From contig JBAQKP010000320.1 of NCBI GenBank assembly GCA_049301135.1, positions 1-15,277 of the forward strand: a stretch of 15,277 nucleotides of DNA. The letters run 5' to 3'. The notes under the pieces are model-generated. The model was not told the DNA's origin, searched no databases, and saw nothing but the letters and a program-made list of their open reading frames with translations. Source of the DNA: JAYXXU01 sp049301135 (GTDB taxonomy: Bacteria > Pseudomonadota > Gammaproteobacteria > Pseudomonadales > Moraxellaceae). The position numbers were made by a program, and so were the translations under genes. Positions 1-6,601 of this stretch are shown here, in pieces. Positions within the stretch are counted from its first letter, which is position 1, and every line of letters begins with the position of its first letter.

Positions 1-78
1 GGCCAAGCAACCCTAAGACAGATTTGGCCTGACGTGACGTTGCGGCCTGTTATGATGCGGCGTGTTTTGCTCTGGTAG
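1..78 (+). CDS. Possible 3' end of an upstream gene (partial)
   Basis: One plus-strand frame is open from the first base of the window to a TAG at 76-78, giving about 25 codons and ending in the residues RRVLLW. If it is a gene end, it overlaps the GTG start of the transporter at 62 by 17 bases, an arrangement compatible with translational coupling. The fragment is too short to recognise a family, and an open run this short can occur by chance. The other two plus frames have stops at 14-16 and 30-32, so this is the only plus-strand candidate for an incoming gene. Confidence 0.25.
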   Translation, partial: GQATLRQIWPDVTLRPVMMRRVLLW

Positions 79-964
79 TCATGCCGTGTCCTCCCCTGTT
101 TCCCCACCACAATCCGTCCTGACTGGCTTGCTGCTGCTCAGCGTATCGGCATTTTTGTTTGCCAGTATGGGCGTATTGATTCGCTTGGCCTCCGAAACCG
201 TCGATAATCCAACGGTGGTATTTTTTCGTAATCTGGTCGGTCTGCTGGTGCTGCTGCCGTTTTTTCTGATTAAAGGCGTACACCACCTCAAGACCGAACG
301 GATCTGGATGCACACGTGGCGCTCACTGGTCGGCCTGCTGGCGATGTACGGCTTTTTTTATGCGATTGCGCACTTAAAACTCAGCAATGCGATGGTGTTT
401 ACTTATTCGTCGCCGATTTTTATCCCATTGGTGGCATGGCTTTTTTTAAAAGAAAAAATGACTGGCCTGATGTGGCTGGCCGCAGCGATTGGACTGGCTG
501 GGGTGCTACTGGTCGCCAAACCCGATCAAGCCCTATTTAACCTGTTGTCGGCGATTGGGCTGGCCTCGAGCTTTTTGGCAGCGATGGCCTTTGTGACGGT
601 ACGCGCGATGAGCAACAGCGAACCCGCCAGTCGGATCGTATTTTATTTTTGCTTGATTGGCACATTGATCTCTGCGCTGCCGATGTTTTGGCTATGGCGG
701 CCGTACCAGTTGCGCGAGTTGTTATTGCTGGCGGGTGCGGGGATGCTTGCCACCATTAGCCAGTTGTTTTTATCGACCGCGTATCGTTATGCACCGGCCG
801 GACAGATTGGCCCAGCCAACTATCTGGCGATTATTTTTGCAGGCTTTTGGGCAGCCTTGCTCTGGCAAGAATATCCAGACCTAACCAGTTTGCTGGGTAT
901 GGCGGTGATTTTGGTGGCGTTGATTTTGTGTATGCCGTATTGGCAAAAAGCTAGGCACTCATAA
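62..964 (+). CDS. EamA/DMT-family inner-membrane transporter
   Basis: This is a 300-residue, strongly hydrophobic protein with the two-fold repeat of the drug/metabolite transporter (EamA) family. Repeat 1 covers roughly residues 22-151 and repeat 2 roughly 161-291, with about ten membrane segments in total. Family-like landmarks are the FFRNLVG segment near residue 55, the SNAMVFTYSSPIF segment near 109 (end of repeat 1), and the APAGQIGPANY segment with the following hydrophobic helix in repeat 2. The family exports or exchanges small metabolites such as amino acids, nucleotides or sulfur compounds; the substrate cannot be read from sequence. The GTG at 62 is the first start after an in-frame stop at 53-55. 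A second GTG at 86 would remove eight residues and is equally possible, since neither has a clear ribosome-binding site. Family assignment is secure, function is not. Confidence 0.88.
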   Translation: MFCSGSHAVSSPVSPPQSVLTGLLLLSVSAFLFASMGVLIRLASETVDNPTVVFFRNLVGLLVLLPFFLIKGVHHLKTERIWMHTWRSLVGLLAMYGFFYAIAHLKLSNAMVFTYSSPIFIPLVAWLFLKEKMTGLMWLAAAIGLAGVLLVAKPDQALFNLLSAIGLASSFLAAMAFVTVRAMSNSEPASRIVFYFCLIGTLISALPMFWLWRPYQLRELLLLAGAGMLATISQLFLSTAYRYAPAGQIGPANYLAIIFAGFWAALLWQEYPDLTSLLGMAVILVALILCMPYWQKARHS

Positions 965-994
965 AAAAACGGCACTCGTCTGAGTACCGTCTTT
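965..994. terminator. Bidirectional intrinsic terminator between convergent genes
   Basis: Arms 969-977 and 982-990 pair around a four-base loop, with one internal C/A mismatch. On the minus strand the stem is followed by an uninterrupted run of T (complement of the A run at 963-969), so it is a good rho-independent terminator for the TRAP permease gene. On the plus strand the tail is only CTTT, so it is weaker for the EamA transporter. It lies in the 90-base gap between the two convergent stop codons. Confidence 0.75.
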
Positions 995-1002
995 AGGATG
1001 TA

Positions 1003-1029
1003 TTGGCTGCAATCACGGATTACAGCCAA
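1003..1029. repeat. Stem-loop between convergent genes
   Basis: TTGGCTG at 1003-1009 pairs with CAGCCAA at 1023-1029. An inner AATC/GATT pairing (1011-1014 with 1018-1021) is separated from the outer stem by one unpaired base on each side. There is no T run on either strand, so it is not an intrinsic terminator by itself. It lies 3' of the permease stop on the minus strand, just before the terminator at 965-994, and may protect the transcript end. Confidence 0.4.
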
Positions 1030-1054
1030 TCGTTCTGAGATTTGGGACTAAAGC

Positions 1055-3250
1055 TTAGTACCAGCCAAACAGACCCAAGAAGTATGGCGCATACGCCACG
1101 ATCAACAAGGTCAGACCCATCACGATCACTGGCAAGATCCAGCGCTCAAAGCGCCAATAGAAGGACTTATGCCGTACCTCAGCATCTGCCTCGTCCATTT
1201 CGGCCTCACCAACCACCTGTCGTGCCAGCAACTGGTTCAACGCCACTGGTGGTGACAGATAACCCAACTCAAACGCTGCCAACACGATCATCCAGAAGTG
1301 AACCGGATCAATCCCGTTGCTATACGCAACTGGCGCAATCGTCGCCGTGACCAAGATCACCGCACCGAATGGGTCCATCACCATCCCGACAAACACCAGC
1401 AACACCAGCAAGATACTGATGGCAATTAATGGACTGCCCATGTCAGCAGGGACTGAGTGCATGATGTCAGAACGTTCAATCAAACCACCGACACTGACGG
1501 TCAGTGCCATCAGCATGATCAGCGCACCGATATGCCCCATCGCTTCGTGGGTCGCTTCGAATACCGCTTGGCCAAAGCCAATCCGACGTTCTTTGCCTTT
1601 TGGATCGTTGCTGCGCATAAAACTCGATACTTTCGGTGCGTTTGGATCGACGGGCGCCGCCTCAACTTTTTCGATTGAAACAGGTGCAGCAGCATTCGCC
1701 ATCGCAGGTACAGCTTGCACCGGATCGCGTTGCAGCTTGTCCCATGCCAAAATCGCTAGCATGATAAACGGCAAAATCAACGGCGCGGTAAACTCATCCA
1801 GCTTGGTATCTAGCAGGAAGTAGTACGCCGCAACCACACTGACCACGACCACGATATACGGCGCAACCGGTCCCATCTGACGAATCGATGGACGCAAAGC
1901 CACCGCAGGCGATGCAATCCGCACTTTTTGACCGCCAAATGCCAACGAGAAAATCAACAACAAGGTAGACGATACGAGGAAAATGTATAACCCGTGTCCG
2001 TACAGCAAGTCAGTCGTGACTTCACGGTTCATCGCGGCGATCACCACGATCAACAAGCACGGCCGCAGCACCACACCGAGCGAACCCGACATCGCAGTCA
2101 CAGCCAGCGCATACTGACGACGTGCACCCGAGTTCAGCACTTCTTTATAGATGATTGCACCCGCCGCGATCACGAAGATCCCTGACGCGCCGGTATAAGC
2201 CGTCATGTAGGCTGCACCGATCATCAGGATCCACGTCAGCAGCTCTGGCGAAAAATTCCAAGGCCGCAGCACGTTCAACATCAAATCCACCACACGGGTC
2301 TGCTTGAGCAGCATCCCGATCCAGATGAACAGTGCCAAGTTCAGGAACAAGCTGGCGTATTCAATCAACTGACCCAGATAAATCGCCTGACCGGTTGGAT
2401 AAGCTTGGAAGAAAATGAATGGAATACCGGTGATGATTGCCATTGAGGCATACAGCGGAATTGCCAGACCGGCCAAACCGAAACTACCACCTTCTTTGGT
2501 CGGTGCAGGTGGCTTAATGGTCTTGTACAGACTGATCAGCATCAAGATGGTAAATAAGCCAATCCACAACACGTTAATCCGTGTGGCCAAATCATCTAGT
2601 GCAAGGCCGGTGCTGCGTACCGAAAAATAGTACGAAATCGAGGAGAACAACAGCAGCGCATTGGCCAATGTCATCGAACTGCCGTAGACCAAAAAGTCGA
2701 TCTTGGTCGATGGCGGACGGATGCTGATATGGTGAATGCCTGCTGTGGTGCGGATCGCAGCAATCGCGATGAGCAACACCAAGATAATCGAACGGTTTTC
2801 GGTACCAAAACGGAAGATCGCAAAGAATGCGGTTTCAAACGTCCGGTAGGCTTTCACTGTTGGGGTAATATGCGACGTGATGGTCTCATACGACGTAAAC
2901 TTTTCTTGGCACAAAGTCTGTGCCGCGACCAATGACTGACGGGTCTGCTCAGGGTCTTTTGCACCACCGAACAACGCATCAAATTCATCAAGTGGCTTGC
3001 TCATTTCCTGTTGGACGAGCGCTTCAATGTTCGGGTTGGGGTCACAGTCTGGCTTGGCTGGATCACCACGGAGAAACGAGTATTGGACACCGGCATCTGG
3101 CGCGCCAAACATCCTCTCGCCCATCCGGAGCAACTGACCATGAATCATCGAACCGGTGCCGATAATCAAAGTCAAGACCAACAATAGAAGAACCGATATG
3201 GTCGCCAGCCGATCTAGCCACGACCGCTGTAAATTTTCAGGGCTCTGCAT
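1055..3250 (-). CDS. TRAP-type transporter permease, DctQ-like and DctM regions fused
   Basis: This 731-residue inner-membrane protein belongs to the TRAP transporter large-permease (DctM) family, secondary carriers that take up organic acids using ion gradients and a periplasmic binding protein. The DctM part spans about residues 255-730. Its two signature repeats are seen at 354-400 (GASGIFVIAAGAIIY, then GSLGVVLRPC where the family usually has GxLIPPS) and at 623-672 (MDPFGAV ... GIDPVHF ... SPPVALN). The first 250 residues hold about four membrane segments, like the small DctQ subunit fused to it. Between segments 1 and 2 lies a soluble region of about 100 residues (about 40-138) with two cysteines (C69, C114). 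A hydrophilic Ala/Pro/Lys-rich linker at about 505-560 lies between membrane blocks of the DctM part. The minus-strand ATG has an AGGA four bases upstream. The likely partner is the binding-protein-like gene at 4090-5232. Confidence 0.85.
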   Translation of the reverse strand: MQSPENLQRSWLDRLATISVLLLLVLTLIIGTGSMIHGQLLRMGERMFGAPDAGVQYSFLRGDPAKPDCDPNPNIEALVQQEMSKPLDEFDALFGGAKDPEQTRQSLVAAQTLCQEKFTSYETITSHITPTVKAYRTFETAFFAIFRFGTENRSIILVLLIAIAAIRTTAGIHHISIRPPSTKIDFLVYGSSMTLANALLLFSSISYYFSVRSTGLALDDLATRINVLWIGLFTILMLISLYKTIKPPAPTKEGGSFGLAGLAIPLYASMAIITGIPFIFFQAYPTGQAIYLGQLIEYASLFLNLALFIWIGMLLKQTRVVDLMLNVLRPWNFSPELLTWILMIGAAYMTAYTGASGIFVIAAGAIIYKEVLNSGARRQYALAVTAMSGSLGVVLRPCLLIVVIAAMNREVTTDLLYGHGLYIFLVSSTLLLIFSLAFGGQKVRIASPAVALRPSIRQMGPVAPYIVVVVSVVAAYYFLLDTKLDEFTAPLILPFIMLAILAWDKLQRDPVQAVPAMANAAAPVSIEKVEAAPVDPNAPKVSSFMRSNDPKGKERRIGFGQAVFEATHEAMGHIGALIMLMALTVSVGGLIERSDIMHSVPADMGSPLIAISILLVLLVFVGMVMDPFGAVILVTATIAPVAYSNGIDPVHFWMIVLAAFELGYLSPPVALNQLLARQVVGEAEMDEADAEVRHKSFYWRFERWILPVIVMGLTLLIVAYAPYFLGLFGWY

Positions 3251-3282
3251 GACATCCTACTTGTTGTTTTGGACAAGAATAT

Positions 3283-3300
3283 GAATGGAGTACTCCATTC
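3283..3300. promoter_or_regulatory. 18-bp perfect palindrome, candidate operator of the permease gene
   Basis: GAATGGAGTACTCCATTC reads identically on both strands. It lies 33-50 bases upstream of the permease ATG, just downstream of a candidate promoter (3324-3352). A perfect 18-base palindrome in an otherwise AT-rich gap suggests a binding site for a dimeric repressor or activator. The same sequence in RNA would leave almost no loop, so a DNA-binding role is more likely than an RNA hairpin. No regulator gene is visible in the window. Confidence 0.5.
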
Positions 3301-3323
3301 GCCTAATTTGCAATTTTAAGCAA

Positions 3324-3352
3324 TTTTTACTCGACGTCTGATTGTTAGACAA
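3324..3352 (-). promoter_or_regulatory. Candidate sigma-70-type promoter of the permease gene
   Basis: On the minus strand a TTGTCT hexamer (3347-3352) is followed after exactly 17 bases by TAAAAA (3324-3329). Each matches the consensus at four of six or better. The predicted start would be near 3317, leaving a leader of about 67 bases that includes the palindrome at 3283-3300. This gives the permease a promoter separate from the rhombosortase gene upstream. Promoters read by eye are weak evidence. Confidence 0.35.
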
Positions 3353-3445
3353 GTCTTTCCAAATGCTACTAATTACTGATTGCATAATGCACGATTGTGA
3401 GATTTTTTTGTACGCATAAGCTGACAGAATACGAAAAAATTAAGT

Positions 3446-4045
3446 TTATTTGTCTATTTTAGCCGATTGTTGTACCTGAACTGCTGAAAAATGCCCGAAA
3501 ATCGCACTCAGCAATAGCACAACCAGCACACCAAAGTAGTGCGCTTCTGTTAAAACTGGCGCACCGATCAGTTCAGCAGTGCTTTGTCCGACAATCAAGT
3601 TTTCAAAAATAATTTTTATTGTTAAGCCAATCCACAAAATCGAGGCAACCAAACGATCCGAGCGACTGACAAATGCATGCAGCGCGGCAGAAACATAAAT
3701 CCCATGTAATATCCCAGACAGCCCCGCATACACCTGCAACGCTGGTACAGCCCACCACAGCAGCAGACTCAACAGCGGACAACCCAGCAACAACAGCAGC
3801 CACAACCGACGCACCGGATAACTCGGAAAAATCCACGGCAACAGCAGTAGTGCGGTCAGATTCAGCGCTGCATGCGCCCAACCAACATGCACCCAGTGGG
3901 CTGTCCACAAGCGCCATGGCTGCTGCCAGAGCAGATCCGCCTGATACACCCACAGCGGCTGATCATACTGCAAAAAAATGCACAGCAACGTCAGTGCGCT
4001 ACTGTGCAATATCAACCGCTGTGCGTGTATGCCGTGCCAAGTCAT
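3446..4045 (-). CDS. rrtA: Rhombosortase (RrtA-type rhomboid-family intramembrane serine protease)
   Basis: This 199-residue membrane protein has about six hydrophobic segments. Rhomboid-type landmarks are HWVHVGWAHAALN at residues 50-62, GLSGILHG at 108-115 with the predicted nucleophile Ser110, and EAHYFG at 168-172 with the predicted catalytic His169. The GLSGxLHG form and the small size fit the rhombosortase (RrtA) branch, which processes proteins carrying a C-terminal GlyGly-CTERM sorting tail in the inner membrane before export to the cell surface. No protein in this window carries an obvious GlyGly-CTERM tail, so its substrates must be encoded elsewhere. An in-frame TAG at 4061-4063 makes the ATG at 4045 the first usable start, although no good Shine-Dalgarno precedes it. 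It starts 44 bases after the stop of the binding-protein-like gene on the same strand, so co-transcription is likely. Confidence 0.8.
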   Translation of the reverse strand: MTWHGIHAQRLILHSSALTLLCIFLQYDQPLWVYQADLLWQQPWRLWTAHWVHVGWAHAALNLTALLLLPWIFPSYPVRRLWLLLLLGCPLLSLLLWWAVPALQVYAGLSGILHGIYVSAALHAFVSRSDRLVASILWIGLTIKIIFENLIVGQSTAELIGAPVLTEAHYFGVLVVLLLSAIFGHFSAVQVQQSAKIDK

Positions 4046-4089
4046 CGCTGGTACGCTACGCTAGTGGTCGTGCAGCTCACGCACCGGAG

Positions 4090-5232
4090 TTACTCACTTT
4101 GTAGACCACATTCAGTGCGTGCTGGCTCATGCTGACAGCGAATACGCTTGAGCAGGCTCATCATTTTTGCGTCATAAATCCCTTTTTCAATCAAACCTAC
4201 ACGCGACACGCGCGACATTTCGTCATAGCGCTTCAGGTTGGCTGGGGTGCTTTTAATCCAGTACTTTTGATCGACAAAACTGGCATAACGCTCCAACATG
4301 CTGACTGCACGCGGATATAAGGTTTGGTTCATATACTGACGCGACTGCTGCCCAAAACCCTCTGGAAAACGATCTGGATCCACAATCACCTGTAGGCTGA
4401 CTTGCGCCAATACAAAGTCAATGATGCCGCCCTTTTGTCCTAAACCACGATACAGCTCAAGCGCTTGATAGGCCGCCAGCGGTGCAATCACGATATCGAC
4501 CGACTTGCTGTTAAATTTACCAGCAAAATTGGTCACATCTGATGGATCTGGCAACGCACCTAAGCCACGTACCAATTCAGCTTGCGCCTTATCATAATCA
4601 AATACAGCAATCGTCTTGCCTGGCAGCTCATCCGCGCCTTGAATGCTACGGTCATTGACGAAGCCATGCGCACTGCCAAACGGCAAAATCCCGACCACTT
4701 CAAAGGAACGATCACCATCACGACTGAGCATCAAATTTTGGCTGCGCGGTGAGCTTAAAATTTGTACCAGTGTGCGCATATGTGTGTCAGTTGGAATCGC
4801 GCCAACCGCTTCAATACTACCGGTAAACGGATTAAATGCGCGCGCGCGTAATCCGGTCAGCAGCACCGCATCACAATAGCGCGTGCGAAAATCTTCGCTG
4901 GCAATCCGCTCATCGGTATAGCTGCGAATCTCAAAATCCACGCCAAGCTGACTGGCATACACCTGATAATCGCGCATTAACGCGACCACTTCGCCAGTAT
5001 GCCCCATGATGTCCCAGACACACAGGCTGCGCTTGACCATGCTGGTGGGTGCGACGCGTGGCTTAAGATCCTTACGCACACTGTTGTTTAGCACACCACT
5101 TTGTGGGATGCGCATTTGTGGCTCAGTGGTGACCGCTGCGTTCGCAGTACCGACCGGCAGACCCAGCGCACATCCAAGTCCCATCCCAGCACTCAGCAAG
5201 AGCCCTAACCGCCAACCTTGACCGCGCTTCAT
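4090..5232 (-). CDS. Exported putative solute-binding protein (DUF6091-like)
   Basis: From the ATG at 5232 the product is 380 residues. It begins with a typical Sec signal peptide: KR near the start, a Leu/Gly-rich core at about 9-25, and an ANA cleavage site at residues 30-32. I prefer this start because an AGAGG lies eight bases upstream and the signal peptide begins directly. A TTG at 5268 would add 12 residues. The mature protein resembles a family annotated as putative solute-binding proteins (DUF6091) in Acinetobacter relatives. The segment KRSLCVWDIMGHTGEV opens the domain, and stretches such as GKTIAVFDYDKAQAELVRGLG and VDIVIAPLAAYQAL resemble the lobe-and-hinge pattern of periplasmic binding proteins. 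It sits in a minus-strand run with a lipoprotein, a rhombosortase and a TRAP permease, so a role as the periplasmic partner of that permease is a reasonable inference. The ligand is unknown. Confidence 0.75.
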   Translation of the reverse strand: MKRGQGWRLGLLLSAGMGLGCALGLPVGTANAAVTTEPQMRIPQSGVLNNSVRKDLKPRVAPTSMVKRSLCVWDIMGHTGEVVALMRDYQVYASQLGVDFEIRSYTDERIASEDFRTRYCDAVLLTGLRARAFNPFTGSIEAVGAIPTDTHMRTLVQILSSPRSQNLMLSRDGDRSFEVVGILPFGSAHGFVNDRSIQGADELPGKTIAVFDYDKAQAELVRGLGALPDPSDVTNFAGKFNSKSVDIVIAPLAAYQALELYRGLGQKGGIIDFVLAQVSLQVIVDPDRFPEGFGQQSRQYMNQTLYPRAVSMLERYASFVDQKYWIKSTPANLKRYDEMSRVSRVGLIEKGIYDAKMMSLLKRIRCQHEPARTECGLQSE

Positions 5233-5290
5233 ATCTCGAGCCTCTGTAATCCACAATAAACTGTTCAAAAACCTGCTGTACTATAACAAC

Positions 5291-5315
5291 AAAACCGCCC
5301 ATGTTAGGCGGTTTT
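5291..5315. terminator. Intrinsic terminator after the lipoprotein gene
   Basis: AAAACCGCC (5291-5299) pairs perfectly with GGCGGTTTT (5307-5315) around a seven-base loop, giving nine base pairs including the T-rich foot. On the minus strand the stem is followed by GTTGTT. It lies 32 bases past the lipoprotein stop and about 60 bases before the start of the binding-protein-like gene. It probably separates or attenuates transcription between the two. TATAGT on the minus strand (5279-5284) could be a -10 element for the next gene, but I see no matching -35. Confidence 0.75.
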
Positions 5316-5346
5316 ATTCGATGGACGAACGTAACGATAGACCAAC

Positions 5347-6387
5347 TTACATCAGGTCATCCAGATTAATCCCGAGATCTTCGGTCTGCTCTTTTTCATC
5401 CCAGAAGCGGACATAACCGGTGTCTGGTGTCCGCATACCGGTATTTTCGGTCCAGTAGCGGTCGGCAATGCCTTGCACCAGTTGCCGTCCAATCCCATCG
5501 AGTAGACGATACTGTGGGTTAACTGGCATTTTGGCTTCAAGTGATTTGCCATATAGACGCAGTGCATCACGAATTCGCTCGTCTTCGCCGGTCGCCTGCG
5601 CTGCCAGTGCATAAATCGCATGCGGCAGACGCACACCATTGCGCTCACCGACTTTGGTCATGTCTTGCATGGTACGGAATGGATCGGGTTTGCCTTCGCT
5701 CGCACCAGGCAATAATGTCCAGATGGCTGCGCGCACTGCCAATGGCGTGCCCCAGAATTTTTCGTTATCCAAGCATTCCATGCCACGATCCACCACCGCA
5801 GCGATGTCTTTCGGCACGTTGACCGCACCTTGCGAGGCAATGTCGTTCACCACGGCTTGTAGACCGGTGACCAACCCCATCATATAAATCAGTTTGTCAA
5901 AATCAGTTTTCATCGACGGACATTGATCGCCGAGCTTAATCCGATAATCACGTTCCCATTTTTCGGCGAACAGTTGATAGGCGGCGTACTGCCGACGCGA
6001 TGCAATTTCTGCCCAGCGTTTTTGGCCAATCCGCGCATCTTGTGCTTCTTCAATCGCACCGGTTTTGGCGGCACGCAAGTAGCGCAACTCTTCTTCAAGC
6101 GCTTCATTTTCAGCACACAGTGCCGAACCTGCCTGCAACAACACAGCCAGTTTGGTCGGATCCGCACCGAGGTTTTGTAAACTTAAAATCAGGGGCGTCA
6201 ACGCTGTGCCAGACTCACAGACCATCTGTGCGTCTTCCATCGCGATAATCGGTGGCACTAGACGGTTTTCGGTAAACCGAATCCCGATGTTGGCGCCAGT
6301 TTTTAAAATCTGAGAACAACCTGAGAGCAACACTGTTGCACCGAGGATGACCGCCATGCCTTGGCGGATTTTGCGGACGGTAGACAT
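5347..6387 (-). CDS. Conserved lipoprotein, possible accessory of the TRAP-like system
   Basis: The product has 346 residues, with a short charged N-terminus, a hydrophobic stretch at about 11-21 and a lipobox LSGC at 21-24. It should therefore be lipidated on Cys24 and anchored in the outer membrane or the periplasmic face of the inner membrane. The rest looks mostly alpha-helical: an acidic helix-rich segment with a coiled-coil-like ENEALEEELRYLRAAKTG run near residue 93, and later segments rich in Ala and Leu. I do not recognise the family with certainty. Helical lipoproteins of the TatT type (PF16811) are known partners of some TRAP transporters, and the neighbourhood makes that possible, but I see no diagnostic motif. 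Starts at an ATG with AGGGGA nine bases upstream and a candidate promoter at 6428-6455. Confidence 0.75.
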   Translation of the reverse strand: MSTVRKIRQGMAVILGATVLLSGCSQILKTGANIGIRFTENRLVPPIIAMEDAQMVCESGTALTPLILSLQNLGADPTKLAVLLQAGSALCAENEALEEELRYLRAAKTGAIEEAQDARIGQKRWAEIASRRQYAAYQLFAEKWERDYRIKLGDQCPSMKTDFDKLIYMMGLVTGLQAVVNDIASQGAVNVPKDIAAVVDRGMECLDNEKFWGTPLAVRAAIWTLLPGASEGKPDPFRTMQDMTKVGERNGVRLPHAIYALAAQATGEDERIRDALRLYGKSLEAKMPVNPQYRLLDGIGRQLVQGIADRYWTENTGMRTPDTGYVRFWDEKEQTEDLGINLDDLM

Positions 6388-6427
6388 ACCCTAAGGTCCC
6401 CTATTGTTGTTGTCCTATGCGGCGATC

Positions 6428-6455
6428 AAGATAACACGTTTCGACCGCCGCTCAA
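6428..6455 (-). promoter_or_regulatory. Candidate promoter of the lipoprotein gene
   Basis: Minus-strand TTGAGC (6450-6455) and TATCTT (6428-6433) are separated by 16 bases; each matches the sigma-70 consensus at four of six positions. The start would be near 6421, giving a leader of about 34 bases. This is a reading by eye only. Confidence 0.3.
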
Positions 6456-6520
6456 GCTTTCTGATCGGTAAACCAGACAAGCAGATCACAGGGGTTATTT
6501 TTCGTGTCCGGATCAGAAGT

Positions 6521-6591
6521 CCATACACCGACAACGACAGTCAGTGTATGGCATATCAACGGTTAACCAGCACTCGATGGTTGACCCATCG
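6521..6591. repeat. Two stem-loops in the 3' region after pnp
   Basis: CCATACAC (6521-6528) pairs with GTGTATGG (6544-6551), an eight-base stem with a 15-base loop. CGATGG (6575-6580) pairs with CCATCG (6586-6591) around TTGAC. Both lie within 81 bases after the pnp stop codon on the minus strand. Neither has a T run, so they are not clear intrinsic terminators. They could stabilise the 3' end of the pnp transcript or assist rho-independent pausing. Confidence 0.4.
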
Positions 6592-6601
6592 TAGCGATGA
6601 A

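Noticed and set aside
3673..4104. Plus-strand Ala/Thr-rich open frame opposite the rhombosortase gene
   Set aside because: The rhombosortase frame carries the catalytic motifs; the Ala/Thr-rich reading is the expected complement of Leu/Val/Cys-rich membrane codons.
5233..5268. TTG start at 5268 for the binding-protein-like gene
   Set aside because: The ATG at 5232 has a better ribosome-binding site and begins directly with a signal peptide.
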